Below are positions 11,815 through 23,659 of a stretch of 64,000 nucleotides of DNA, piece by piece. Location: NCBI RefSeq assembly GCF_048544455.1, contig NC_133534.1:86085637-86149636 (forward strand). Direction: 5' to 3'. The notes beneath the pieces are model-generated. The model did no database searches. It saw only the letters and a list, made by a program, of their open reading frames with translations, and was not told where the DNA came from. Position 1 is the first letter of the stretch; each line of letters begins with the position of its first letter. A program made the translations under genes and the position numbers. The DNA comes from Silene latifolia (lineage: Eukaryota > Streptophyta > Magnoliopsida > Caryophyllales > Caryophyllaceae).

Positions 11815-14628
11815 ATGTCTAGAAGATCACAAGGTAACTTGTTACCCTTTGATCACGAAATTGAAAGGACTTTGACAACCAATAGAAGACTTGCTAGGAG
11901 AACTTTGAGAGGTATTGGTGAGGTTGTAGATATTCAACCAAATACTATTGAGTTCATCAACCCTTTTGCAAGAGAAGGTGAGGAGAACCCAACACAAAAT
12001 CTAACACAAAATCAACCCACAATGCCTTAGTTTTCATCACATTCCGTACCCACCGAGGAGAACCTACCCAATGGTACTCCCACACCACAACATCTAACCG
12101 GAAATTTTATTGCCAAATCCGCATTTATCCAATTAGTCGAAAGAAGCCAATTTGGGGGGATGCCTAGTGAAGACCCTCATTGCATTGTCATATGGAGACT
12201 TTTTATGACTATTGTGATGCGATTTCTCAAACCGGTGTAACTCAAGACCAAACTCGATGGGTCTTATTTCCTTTTTCTCTAATTGGCACCGCGAAACAAT
12301 GGTTGAAAGGCCTTGATAAGGCTACTCTCGGAATTGATTCTTGGAAGAAGTTGGCTCTAGCTTTCTACAAAAAGTTCTATCCAGCGGGAAAGACTAACAT
12401 GCTAAGAGCTCAAATTACGGGCTTTAAGCAAAGAGATGAAGAATCCTTGTATGAAGCTTGGGAGCGATTCAAAGGAATTTGTCGCTCATGTCCTCACCAT
12501 GGACTTAGCGAGTGGTTCTTGGTACAACAATTTTGGAACGGTCTTTATGAAGACTCAAGAAACATTCTCAACATGGGATCAAATGGAATGTTCACCGAAG
12601 TTGATGACAATCAAACTTGGAACAAAATTGAGGAAATGGCAGTCCATAACTCACAATATAGTAGACCTCGCAAGGCTACTAGAGGAGGAAAGCATGAAGT
12701 GGACTCCATTACTCAATTGGTTGCTCAACTTAGTGCTCACATTAATACCATCAATTTGAAGTTTGAAAAAGCTATGGCTAGACTTGAAGAAGCCTCAAAA
12801 TCACCAAAGCATCATGTTAATGCCATGACGGCATCTTCATCAATCCCAAGTGGGATATGTGAGAATTGTGGAACTTTGGGACATGACCAAAGTGAATGTA
12901 AGGGAACAAATTAACAAGTGAATGTTTTTGAAGCATACAAGAGTGGTACCCCTTATTCAAACTATTACAATGAGAACACCAAATTCCATCCAAATCTCCC
13001 ATACAAAAGCCAAAATGTTCAAAACCCTCAAACAACATACACCCCACCTCCCATGAGAAACCAAAATCAAAGACCCTTTTACAACCAAAACCAAGGTTAC
13101 CAAAATCAAACTCCATTCAATCAACAAAATGACCAAGGTTTTGATGTTCAAAAAGCGGTCCTCCAAATGCAAAGAATCAACAAGAGTTTTTCACTAAAAT
13201 GCAAAAAGATAGTCAAGAAAAGGAAATCACCATCAACAACATCCTAGCTCACACCAAAATGTTGGAAACCCAATTGACTCAACTAGCCTTTTCAAGCTCA
13301 CAAAGACAAAAGGGGCAGTTACCACCTCAAAGTAATCCCCCAAGACATGAAACGGTTAGTGCCATTCACTTGAGGAGTGGTACAAGGTATGAAGCACCGA
13401 AGAAGCAAGTTGAGGATGAAGTTGTGGAAGCTAGTGACAAAGAAGAAATTGTGCAAAACTCCAAAGATGGAGAACCATCAAAAGAAGAAATTTCAAAGAA
13501 AAATGAAGACAAGGTCAAGGAGAAGGAGCCCATTGTGATTAGACTTCCTTTTCCAAGTCGTCAAGCCAAGCCCAAATTTGATGACCAACTTGGAAAATTT
13601 ATGGAAATTGTGAAAAATTTGGAAGTCTCGATTCCTTTCACGGAATTAATCAATCACGTGCCGGCCTATGCAAAATACATAAAATACATCCTCACAAAGA
13701 AGAAGTCAATCCGGAAGCTTGAGACTATCGCGTCACTAAGGTGAGTAGTGCAATCCTTCAAGGGAGTTCACCTCCAAAACTTAAAGATCCGGGAAGCTTC
13801 TCAATACCGTGTACCATTGGCTACACCACGATCAACAAAGCCTTATGTGATCTAGGGGCTAGTGTGAGTGTTATGCCGTACTCGGTGAGTAAAAGGTTGG
13901 GGATGGGAGAGCTTAAATGCACCAATATCACACTCCAAATGGCCGATAGATCGACGAAGACACCATTAGGGATATGGGAAGATGTTCCCGTAAGAGTTGG
14001 GAAATTTTTCATCCCGGTGGACTTTGTCATTGTTGACATGGAAAAAGATTCCAATATTCCAATCATTCTAGGAAGACCTTTCTTGCACACCTCGGGTACG
14101 GTGATTGATGTGAAGCATGGAGAGCTCACTCTAGAAGTGGGCGATGAGAGCATAACTTTCAATCTTGACAAGACCATGAGAGCTCCCCGTTTGCATGAAC
14201 CATGTTTTATGGTTGATCATTATAGCCGGAAGGATGATAGGAAGAAGTCGGAATTCCAATGGAAGAAGAAAATTGAAGATGCTCCATTCAAAGAGCAAGT
14301 GAATTGTAACAAAGAGAGCTTGAAAAGCTCACCAAAGTCAAGCAATGAAGAGGATGGCCTCATTGGCCAAGACAAGAAAGTGGGAGAGTTGTCTCTATCA
14401 ACTCAAGAGATCTTTAGTGATCAAGTAGATGAAGTTTTTGGTCTTTGGGACGATGAGTTTGAAGGGATTTTCAATCCCTATATTGGTAATGCTATCGATC
14501 AAGACCAACAAGAAGCACAACAAGGGCAAAGGTCTATTGAAGATCTTTATCATGATAATGAACAAGCTTTTGACTACTTCTTCAAGGTGTTGAGCAACAT
14601 CAACAACACCTTGGACATGCCCCCATGA
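11815..14628 (+). pseudogene. gag-pro: B1 gag-protease (Athila type), broken
   Basis: The start MSRRSQGNLLPFDHEIERTL is 140 bp after the primer binding site. Gag core follows (WVLFPFSLIGTAKQWLKGL ... AFYKKFYPAGKT ... FWNGLYEDSR), then a zinc knuckle (CENCGTLGHDQSEC), a Gln/Asn-rich linker and protease with CDLGASVSVMP and IILGRPFLHT. Lesions: TAG at 12028; a 5-bp CATTG duplication near 12176 that shifts frame; CAA-to-TAA-type stop at 12912; a 1-bp loss near 13185; and a frameshift near 13735. The frame closes at 14628 after an acidic tail, with no polymerase domains downstream. Gag would form particles and protease would process it; neither works as it stands. Confidence 0.88.
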
Positions 14629-14969
14629 CATCTCACTAAGGATGAGAGTTTGGTGGAGTCCTCCCTAAACCACCATTTGTAAATATTTCTAACTGCCTAA
14701 CTTGCATTTTAATTCTTACATTGCATTTTTTATCATTTTTGGATTTTTATGCTTTGATCAAGATAATTATCATTTTTGAGAGAAGTGAGGGAAGGACTAA
14801 TGATTTAATTGATGTGTAGTGCTTTAGCTTAGTGTGGGGATAGCAATTGCCTAGGTTATTCATGCCTTAGTAGTGCCCCTACAATGAAGAACACGGGATT
14901 TGAAGAATGAAAAATGGCAAGGGATATGCAAGTGCACGGATGGAACTGAATCCGGGTAAAACAGAGAGA
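14629..14969. other. B1 spacer after protease
   Basis: AT-rich and without coding signal. This is where reverse transcriptase would begin in a full Athila element; none is present. Confidence 0.6.
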
Positions 14970-15340
14970 ATCCGAGCGTCTTGAAGGGGAATCCGCTCGT
15001 CTCAAGGAAATCCGAGCGTCTTTGCCAGAATCCGCCCGTCCATTTTAACTGAGAATTTGAAATTTTGGGACTGTCGAAAAATTCGAACGTCCTGGTAGAG
15101 AAGACGCTCGTCTTCAGAAATCCGCCCGTCTTTGCAAAAAGACGCCCGTCTTTTTGCCTGTGAAAAATAAGAAAGCTTGTTGTCTGAGAATCCGCCCATC
15201 TTCAGAGGAATCCGCTCGTCCTGTAATCGAAGAATCCGAGCGTCTTTGCTGAAAGACGCCCGTCTTTAGGCGAGAATCCTGAACCAAAAATAGGCAGAAT
15301 CTGAGCGTCCCAACGGAAAGACGCCCGTCTTCCCCTGCAG
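14970..15340. promoter_or_regulatory. B-type dyad array upstream of B1 ORF-1
   Basis: At least a dozen sites are visible, for example at 14970 (ATCCG-AG-CGTCT), 14991, 15010, 15030, 15081, 15102 (AGACG-CT-CGTCT), 15120 and 15140 (AGACG-CC-CGTCT). Spacing is 18-21 bp within runs. The array ends just before the TATA-like TATTTTAAATACCCC and about 330 bp before the ORF-1 start. Confidence 0.85.
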
Positions 15341-15356
15341 TTTAAAAATTTTCGGG

Positions 15357-15371
15357 TATTTTAAATACCCC
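15357..15371 (+). promoter_or_regulatory. TATA-like box of B1 ORF-1
   Basis: TATTTTAAATACCCC is followed by CCTCCCACATTC and a CT/CA-rich leader before the ATG at 15673, a layout typical of a plant core promoter. It resembles the LTR box CTATAAATACCCC. Confidence 0.55.
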
Positions 15372-15672
15372 CTCCCACATTCATTTCTTCATTCATTCAT
15401 TCAAAACACTACCCATAAACCCTAAAACTCAAAACCCTCATCCTCTCCATCACCAAAACAAGACTTCCTCAACCAAATTCAACAAAATCAAATCCAAACT
15501 TCCTTCTAACAACAATTAATCACTCCTCTTCCAACAAAAATCAAACCAAGCACCAAAATCTTCAACCTTTGAGTCGATTTTTGAATTATAAAGGCAAAGC
15601 CTTTCATCTTAAAATCGATTTGGGTATACTTGGAAATTGAAGATGTACACTATTTTCTTGGTATAATCTTCA

Positions 15673-17261
15673 ATGGCAAGGACAAAAGGATCAACAAAGG
15701 CACCTACGGCAAAGGCACTCTCCACAAGACAACAATGTCTTCAAGCAAAGAAAGCCTCATTGGCTATGGTGGTAGCTAGTTTAAACTTGGAAGTTCAACA
15801 ACAAATTCCTCCCTTGGAAGCAACAACATCAACAACTCCGGAAATTGCTCAATTATCAAACTACCCGGAGGTAATTTTCATTTCTAACTCCCATAGGGAT
15901 ACATTTACCAAGTATGCTAGGAAATCCTTTCTAGCCACCAAATTCATATGTGAAGATGCCTTGAACAAATTGGGTGTCCTTGAACAAACAAAAGCCTTCT
16001 TTAAAGCCATGGGGTTGGGAAAATTGTTTGCTACAAGAGAATTGACATACCCCTCCCTACCTTAGAATTCTTGAGTTCTTTGAAAGTTACTAAGGTAGAG
16101 ACTAGAGAAAACATCGAGCTCCGCCTTGCCAATGTGAGTAGGCGCATCACCTTTGATGAATTGGGTAAAGCATTAGGTCTTAGTGATTCAGCTAGTTATT
16201 ACAAGAAGCCCGAAAAATATGACCCCGCTCCTCTTTGGGAGGCGATTTTCGGGAGGAAATTTGAGAACTATCATGCTAGTCGCACTCTATTAGTCCACCA
16301 TCCGGGCATTAGAGTGTGGTACAAGGTCATCGGGAATTCTATTATTGCAAGAAAAGACACTAACCACTTTACCAAGCTCGATTGTGTTCTACTTGAGTCG
16401 GCCTTAAATATTGGAAGGGAATTCACCAAGCCTTACAATTCTCTAAGGCTTTTGGTGGAAAGATGGCTCAATGTTGATTGTGGAAAGCAAGGCACCACCT
16501 TTATTGTAAATGGAGGTCTAGTCACTCTTTTGACTAAGTACTTTGATCCGAATTTCAACAAGGATAGCAAGTATGTGGCGAAAAAATGGGGTCATCTCAT
16601 TGACATTGATGCCATGATTAACATGTACAAATGGGTTACCCATAATCCTCTTGACACCAAATATGGGTGGCTCACCAATGATGCTAGATCTTTTAATTTG
16701 CCTTCCAAGATATGCCGTTTCAGTGTCCATCGGACCAACTACCTTCTTCCCCTCTCAAAGGAAGCCGAATACATCATCCATCAACAAAGGGGTGAAATTG
16801 AAATGCCCTCCTCCTCCATTGTCACACCACCCTATCCATTCAAGTATCAAGAGTTCAAACCCGAAGGTATTAAAGCAAGCAATGACTACATGACTCTACT
16901 TATGCAAGAGATACACAAACAAGCTTATAAGGATCGGGAAGATGCATACTTAGACTAATATCCACCCCTCCTTCATTTAGCTAGGCAAGGACTACTTGAT
17001 CCTTCATGTCCTTTGCCTAGTTGGGCGGATAGGGAAGTCTTCTTTCCGAGTGCATCTAAGGGTGAGAGACTGGGTGACGATGAGGTTGTCGGTGATAAGG
17101 TTGTTGATGAAGGCATTGATGAAGAGGTAAATGAAGAGGATGAGGCTAATGAAGAAGAAGAAGATGATGAAGGAAGTGAGCAAGGAAGTGAAGAGAGAAG
17201 TGGAGATGAGTCCACTTCTATTGAGGAAGATGATGACAATGATGATATGGTGGAAGACTAG
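15673..17261 (+). pseudogene. B1 ATHILA ORF-1-type gene, frameshifted
   Basis: The start MARTKGSTKAPTAKAL is basic. The N-terminal part (to 16065) and the main part (16071-16958) are in different frames and join at ...TYPSLP / LEFLSSLKVTKVE, the place where B2 reads through continuously. Conserved stretches are NYPEVIFISNSHRD, AMGLGKLFA, ITFDELGKALGL and NGGLVTLLTKYFDP. After TAA at 16956 the same frame remains open into an acidic tail (17013-17261, many E/D). It belongs to the ATHILA ORF-1 family (PF03078 by my recall), whose function is unknown; an envelope role has been suggested for Athila 3' ORFs but I see no signal or membrane segment here. Confidence 0.82.
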
Positions 17262-19217
17262 CAAGCTTTGGAGGTTCCTACCCTCTTGAGGTTTGCCTAC
17301 TTCTTTCTTTGATTTATTTATTTTATCTTGATCATGGTTGGAGAGTCCTAGCAACATAGAGGACTAACACCTCGGCCCCATTGATGTGTTCTTATTTCAT
17401 TGTTCCCACTTTTGAAAATCCAAAATGAAAATTTAGTTTCATGCATTGCATCTTGCCTGCATGAACTACCCCCAACTTTAGGACATTAGAAATAATGTCT
17501 ATCTCAGTTTGGGGAAGTACATGCATACGCAACGGGAGGTAATCTAAATTACGCTCTCCGTCATAAACAAAAACCCATGCATCATGTAGTGTAGATTAGT
17601 ATAGCTTGCATTTAGTGTAGAATTCATGCATCATGTTTGCATAATTTCCCATCATTTTGGCCATTGAGGACAATGCCCATATTAGTGTGGTAATGGGGAA
17701 TTCTAACTTAACTTTTATTCAAAAATCCAAAAAAAAAATCAAAAAAATTCGAAAAACCATAAAAATTTGAAAATTTGAAAATCCAAAAACAAGTTCATTT
17801 CTTTTGTAGTGTAGTCATGTATATATTGTTGTATATATTGTGTTTGTTCTATCCTTATTCACATTGATTGACTACGCCACTTCCGAGACATGAGGATATT
17901 GAAGACCGCATGGTATGATCTTTCCAATCTCCTTTTTCCTCTTTATGTTAATGACTATGTGGCTTTATTTTGATTGATGCGGTATAACAATGTGAATCTA
18001 GGACTTGCATTTAGATTATATGGCATATTAGTTGGTAAAATCATTTGCATTAGGATGTCTATATGCTAGTTCCATCATGGCATGTAGTTGCATATTAGAA
18101 AAATTTTGTGAAACCGTCTACTTGGGAAGCTTGACAAGTGTATATAGGCCCTAGTAGATGCTTTTTCTTCTTAAGACTTTGCTTGTTAGAATACTTGTAA
18201 AACACCCTAGGATGTGTCATGCTAGTATCCTTTGACCCATGAATTAAGGCCTAGTCAAGAGTACCTTGTGGTGTGATAACTCCTTGGCTACCGTTTATTC
18301 CATGGTGACCCTTGAAACCATGCAACCATCATTCATCCATGTTCTATCATACATTTTGTCATCAAAGGGAATGGGCGCAAAAAAGAAATTGTTCAAATTT
18401 GAGTTCAAGAAATGAAATGAAAAGTGAAAGAAAGTTTGCAAAAATGCATCAAATGAAAAGAGGAGCAAAAATAGACTCCTAAAGCTTCAAATATAAGGCA
18501 CCCTCACTACATATAGGGTGACTTTGAAAATGTCCAAAAAGAAAATGCAAAAAGTTGAAAAGTTGTCAAGTATTGAATTGCCAAACATCAAAAGAAATGG
18601 CAAAAGAAAGTGTTCTCAAATGTTATATGCCACAATAAATTGAGGGGAAAAACAACAACAACAGCAAACTCCCAAATGAAACTCAAATACTATCGATCCT
18701 TTTATCCATCGTATCCATTTTTGTGCATGGTGGAGAGGGGACTACCCTTCTTCTTGTCTAGGCGAGAAGGGGAATTCCGCGATCCTCCAATGTTTCTAAC
18801 ACCATAGGGAGTCTATTCTTGACAAAAGCATTTAACGATTGAGGACAAAGGTACCCTAGCTTGACACAACTTGGAGGTGATTTATTGGTATCCTTCTAGG
18901 CTTAGTAGTTTGAAGAAATTGCATCTATGAAGGAGTGTGTACCCTTGAATTGCTTCCCTTGTAGATAATTTCCGCCACTTAGATGAGGAAAATGGCTATT
19001 CTTTTGTAGATGTATCCATTACTTGATTTTGTGTGCTTAATGTTTGGATGTGTCGCCATTTTGGCAAGACCCATCTTGCCTTGCAAGAAGGCATCCTACC
19101 TCATGGTTGTCTTGTTGTAAGTTGAAGGGGCGGAGTGAGACCCGCTAATTGTCACATATCGGCTATGTTATTAGGTTAGTTTAAATAATGGTCCTAGTCT
19201 TTGTCACCTCTTTACTC
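17262..19217. other. B1 3' non-coding region
   Basis: AT-rich, with an A-rich run at 17728-17790. It corresponds to 25599-27480 of B2 in reverse orientation. No gene is supported. Confidence 0.7.
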
Positions 19218-19248
19218 GGGACGAGCAAAGGTTCGGTTTAGGGATATT
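19218..19248 (+). promoter_or_regulatory. B1 polypurine tract region
   Basis: GGGACGAGCAAAGG followed by GGTTTAGGGATATT immediately precedes the 3' LTR. It would prime plus-strand synthesis. The B2 counterpart is at 21664-21700 (minus). Confidence 0.7.
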
Positions 19249-21025
19249 TGATGTGACCATAATTAGAGCATATTTACTCCCCGAATTAGCCTTGTTCCCA
19301 TGCTTTTTAGTGCATATTTGGGTCATTTATTGTCTTTAGTTATTTGTTTTGCATATTCTTTGAGGTTTTGTGTCCTTGGTAGGAAAGGAGTGCAAACCTT
19401 GCATTTTCATGGCAAAATGAGGCTAAATTGATTGAATTCAATGACCAAGCATCAAGGAAAGACAAGATTAAAAGGCCTTTGTACATACTATAGTAGATGG
19501 GCAATGATGAGCAAAAATCCTTGCATCCCCGAGGAAATCCTCAAGGATTTTCTGAAGAAAAAGGAAGAAAAGAAGAAGGAATGAAACTATTTGACAATCC
19601 TTGCGGATTGCCCTGAAGACGCCCGTCCCTCACCCACAATCCGAGCGTCTTCCTCCACAAGATGCCCGGGCAAAAGCTCCACAAGACGCCCGTCTTCCCC
19701 TCTAGACGCCCGTCCAGAAGCTCCCAAATCCGCCCGTCCCGTGCCAAAGACGCCCGGATTCCCAGACAGTACTTTCGTCTTCTTCAAGCTTCAAGGAAGG
19801 ATGCGCATCTTTTTCTAAGACCGGCGAAAAAGAGACCAGAGTCTCCCTAGAGACCGGCGATTCCTCAAGGACTTAATCATCATTTAAGCCCTTAGTAAAC
19901 CCTAATTTATGTACCTAATCCCCACTATAAATACCCCATTAGTCTAATTAGAAGAGTAGGTTCTTCTTAGCAATCTTTAGTGTAGTTAATATCAATCAAA
20001 TCTCTCTTTAATCTTGTAATCAACATTTAATCAAGTTTTAATACAAGTTTTATTTACTTAATATCTCTCTTGTTCATCCTTTATTTTGGGTAATTGAAGA
20101 TTATTTGGGTTATTATTGGGAGATTGACAACCTTCCAATCAAGCATCAAGTACTTCTATTATTCTTTGCTTTATTATTGGAATCATTAGTAGGTATAATT
20201 CTCTTAATCCCTTTTTAATTACTGTTAATCATCTTCATTTATTCATTATGTTTTACTTTGTTGGTATGATTGAAAACCTTGCTAGCATGTTCAACATGGT
20301 AATGAGTGAGTAGTTTCCTTAGCTAGGGTTAATGGGTAATTAGGGGAAACCAACATGGGGAATAATTCATGCTTAAATTAATATGCTTTTATAGTTTATT
20401 TGCTTGCTTGTTGTGATCTCAACTTATGCACATATTATGTTTGATGAAATGCGAGCGTATGAATCCTTGCATTTTTTACCCATCCCCTATCTTTTCAATG
20501 AGACTTGTAAGACATAAACTAACTCGAGTCTCATTAGACCATGCATATTGTTGAGTAGGGAAGATTAAGTCGACTTGTAGGTGTTGTACAATCTAATCGA
20601 TTCGGCTCCGGGACCCAAACTTTCCTAGGATTGTAAGATATAAACCAACTCGATCCATCACAACAATAATTGCTTGCTTATAATTTGAGAAATATGTTTG
20701 TATGATCAATTCCCATGAATCCCCTATGACCCCATGACACCCTAGTGCCTTTTATCAATTGTTTACACCCCTTTTAATTCATCTTGCTTGTTTACTTTCA
20801 TTGCTATTTAGTTTAGTGATCTTCTACTTCAAACCCCAATTGTGACACCCTTAGACACCACTAGTTGCAATAGAAATCTCATCTCAATTCCCGTCCCTTG
20901 GGATCCAACCATTACTTGCCTCTTTACTAATTGTAGAGTTGTTGGTGAAGTTATAAATTGTGTTTTGTTCTAGGTGCTCATAACGACAAGTACTGAAAAC
21001 TAAACCCCACTAGGGATCACGACCA
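19249..21025 (+). repeat. B1 3' LTR
   Basis: It is a 1777-bp near-copy of 9899-11674, with the same dyad array (19617-19759) and TATA-like box. It is followed by GAAGG. Confidence 0.95.
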
Positions 21026-21030
21026 GAAGG

Positions 21031-21663
21031 TTCTCCTCTCATGGGACCTAATCCTCCCCCCTTGATTATTACAAATGGAGTATATAAAGTAGTTCATTAT
21101 TAGGTTAAGTAAGGATAGATTAGTAAATAACAATGCTAAGTTTTGAGTAGGGAAATGCAAGTCTTGCGAGGAGATGAGCATATCACGTCGCTAGTGCTAC
21201 CACGATCCGCTCGGACCAGGAGAGGAGACGCTCGGATCACACTGCTAGGGGACGCTCGTCTTGGCCAAGACACGCTCGGATGGTGGTGAAGGGAGACGCC
21301 CGGATCATGCCTGATCCACTCGGATTCCTTGGCAGACAGCTTCTCTTCTTTTCTTCCTTCATAATCCGCGAGGATCATTTCGGGGATGCAAGGATCTTTT
21401 CATCATTGCCCATTTCATTTTATTATCTACATAGGCCTTCTAGTGATGTCTTCTCTTTGATGCTTGGTCATTAGATGCGATCAATTTAGCTCCATTTCGG
21501 CATGTAAATGCAAGGTTAGAACTCCTTTCCTACCAAGGGGACAAAACCTCAAAGAATATGCAAAATGGGAAACAAAAGATAGTAAATGACCCAATTATGC
21601 ACTATAAAGCATAGGAACGAGGTTAATTCGGGGACTAAATGTGCTCAAATATGAGTCACATCA
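21031..21663 (-). repeat. B2 left (3') LTR, second part
   Basis: It continues the LTR interrupted at 9898 and matches 32330-32961. It ends CACATCA. A six-site dyad array starts at 21205, 21226, 21250, 21270, 21294 and 21314. Confidence 0.9.
21205..21325. promoter_or_regulatory. B-type dyad array in B2 left LTR
   Basis: Sites are ATCCG-CT-CGGAC, AGACG-CT-CGGAT, GGACG-CT-CGTCT, ACACG-CT-CGGAT, AGACG-CC-CGGAT and ATCCA-CT-CGGAT, 20-24 bp apart. The right LTR array (32503-32623) has AGACG and GTCCG at the fourth and sixth sites. Confidence 0.84.
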
Positions 21664-22060
21664 AACATCCTCAAACCGAACCTTTGCTCGTCCCGATTAA
21701 AGAGGTGACCAAAACTAGGACCTTTATTTAAACTAACCTACTAATATAGTCGAAATGACAATTAGCGGGTCTCACTCCGCCCTTTCAACTCACAACAAGA
21801 CAACCATGAGGTAGGATGCCTTCTTGCTAGGCAAGGTGGAGCTTGCCAAAATGGCGACACATCCAAGCATTAAAGCACACAAAACAAGTAATGGATGCAT
21901 CTGATGCGAACCAAGTTAGTGACTCAAAATTGATTGACGAGCTGGACGAGCTGGTTGTGAACAGTCACGGTGACAGTCTGATTATGGCTCGTGGTTTTCA
22001 GCCTTTAAGCTTCAATTATCCTTCCTTTGCGAATTTGCTAAGTATGGACTAAGGGGGGGC

Positions 22061-22646
22061 TGATTTGTGGCACGTTTACCAAGAGGAGAGGACGGTCCAA
22101 GCTTCACTTTTATTTTACATTTTCAGATTATCTTTACAATTAAATGTTAGCTTAAATTTTTGTTTGTCTAAGTTCAATGTATTAGTTGTTTTAATGATTG
22201 TAATTAAGTGAAGAGTAAATGATAAACTCTTCACTTTGCTAGCTCTTGCACGGCTCACTTGAGGCTATATAATGCCTTCAAGTTCTTGAATAAAAATCAT
22301 CTAAGAATTTTCAGAAAACTTGTGTTTACAAAATCGTTTCTTGCGTAGAAACAAAACTGATTTTAGTTAGAACGCGATTCTAATTGAAATTCTCGAGTTG
22401 TTGATCAATAGGTCTTGGTCTCACTCACTTTGATCAAGTAATAGGTCTTACTTGTTCAAAACACTATCCCTTATATACAAAATCCAGAACTGGTCGTACC
22501 TAGTACGTTCGGTTCGCCAAAAACAGTCCGCTAATTTTTATTCTTTTGTTCTCAAAATCGTTCCATTTCAGGTCTGCGCGTACCTAGTACGAACAGTCCT
22601 CTGCACTGTCCAAAACGTCCTTAAATCCGCTGCTCAATTCGTATCA
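22061..22646 (+). repeat. F first LTR
   Basis: It begins TGATTTGTGGCACG after a G-run polypurine tract and ends TCGTATCA, 4 bp before the primer site. Confidence 0.92.
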
Positions 22647-22650
22647 TTTG

Positions 22651-22662
22651 TGGTATCAGAGC
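22651..22662 (+). promoter_or_regulatory. F primer binding site
   Basis: TGGTATCAGAGC is complementary to the 3' end of initiator tRNA-Met. Confidence 0.9.
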
Positions 22663-22687
22663 TTCGGCTCTTGATCCTTGTTTAACT

Positions 22688-23659
22688 ATGTCGATCGATT
22701 TCAACAGTCCAGAATTCATTCATCAATTACGGGAAGCCTTGAAACATGCTCGTGGCGATGAGCGTTGGCAACCAAGGAGAGGAGAACGAATTGTTGATGC
22801 ATTCAAAGCGAGTGATCTTCCTGAATTCGTTGGAGGGGCTGATCCCGAGGCCTATTTGGAGTGGGAACGGAAAATCGATCGTTTATTCGATTTTAAAGAC
22901 TTGGATGATGACAAGAGGTGTAGATTTGCAATTCTGAAATTAAGCAAAGGAGCATCGCTGTGGTATGAGGCGATGAAGGCTAAGAGGGTCCGAGAAGGCA
23001 AGGAGAAAATTGATTCTTGGGTGTCCCTAAAACGCAAACTACGGAAAAGGTATGTACCGTCGACCCATAGGCTGTCTACTTATCGCAAAATCGCTGATTT
23101 TAGACAAGGCAAATTGAGTGTTAGCGAGTATTTAGATGAATTTCAGAATCTTGCTATTATGGGTGAATTAGAGGAAATGGAGGAACAAAAAATTGCTCGA
23201 TTTTTGCGTGGTTTAAATTATAACATTGCTAGCACGGTTGAGTTATATCAATATTCTGATTTTGATACCTTGTGTAGTCTTTGTTTGAAATTTGAATCCC
23301 AAGGGAAAACTAAGTATGGGAGTGGGTCGAATTCAGAATCGAGTGAGCCAAAATCATGGTCTAAACCCGAGTCTAAATTTGTTGGTACTCCTAATAACCA
23401 GGCCGTGTCTAATACTTCGATTGGTAGTCCTAAAAACACCGCTGGTCAGTCTTCTAAAACCCCGGGAAAAGAGACTAGTTTGGCTAAAGTTCGATGCTTT
23501 AAGTGTCAAGGATTCGGTCATTACCAAAGTGCGTGTCCTAATCAACGAGTTGTGACCTTAATAGAAGCCTTAGAGTGTCGGGATGAATTGTTGGCCGAGG
23601 AAAAACAAATGGATGAATTTCTGATTTCTAATGATAATGAGGAAGGGAAGAAGAAGTAG
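22688..23659 (+). CDS. gag: F gag (intact, 323 aa)
   Basis: The start ATG is 25 bp after the primer site. The gag core reads DLPEFVGGADPEAYLEWERKI ... LKLSKGASLWYEAM ... LRKRYVPSTH ... FLRGLNYNIASTVELYQY, followed by a Ser/Lys-rich linker and one zinc knuckle CFKCQGFGHYQSAC (about residue 270). The frame is complete to TAG at 23657. Gag would form the particle and package RNA. It is the only uninterrupted canonical gag in the window. The core resembles CRM/Reina-type chromovirus gags, but lineage is not certain. Confidence 0.88.
   Translation: MSIDFNSPEFIHQLREALKHARGDERWQPRRGERIVDAFKASDLPEFVGGADPEAYLEWERKIDRLFDFKDLDDDKRCRFAILKLSKGASLWYEAMKAKRVREGKEKIDSWVSLKRKLRKRYVPSTHRLSTYRKIADFRQGKLSVSEYLDEFQNLAIMGELEEMEEQKIARFLRGLNYNIASTVELYQYSDFDTLCSLCLKFESQGKTKYGSGSNSESSEPKSWSKPESKFVGTPNNQAVSNTSIGSPKNTAGQSSKTPGKETSLAKVRCFKCQGFGHYQSACPNQRVVTLIEALECRDELLAEEKQMDEFLISNDNEEGKKK

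Larger units (their letters stand above)
9899..21025 (+). mobile_element. Athila-like element 'B1', complete structure, non-autonomous
   Basis: It has two LTRs of 1776 and 1777 bp (9899-11674 and 19249-21025) that differ at few positions, an Asp-tRNA-type primer binding site, broken gag-protease, a dyad array, a broken ORF-1 gene, and a polypurine region (CGGGACGAGCAAAGG...) before the 3' LTR. GAAGG target duplications flank it. Total length is 11,127 bp. No reverse transcriptase, RNase H or integrase is present between protease and ORF-1, so it must have moved with enzymes from a relative. The near-identical LTRs make it young and it is younger than B2, whose LTR it interrupts. Confidence 0.95.
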
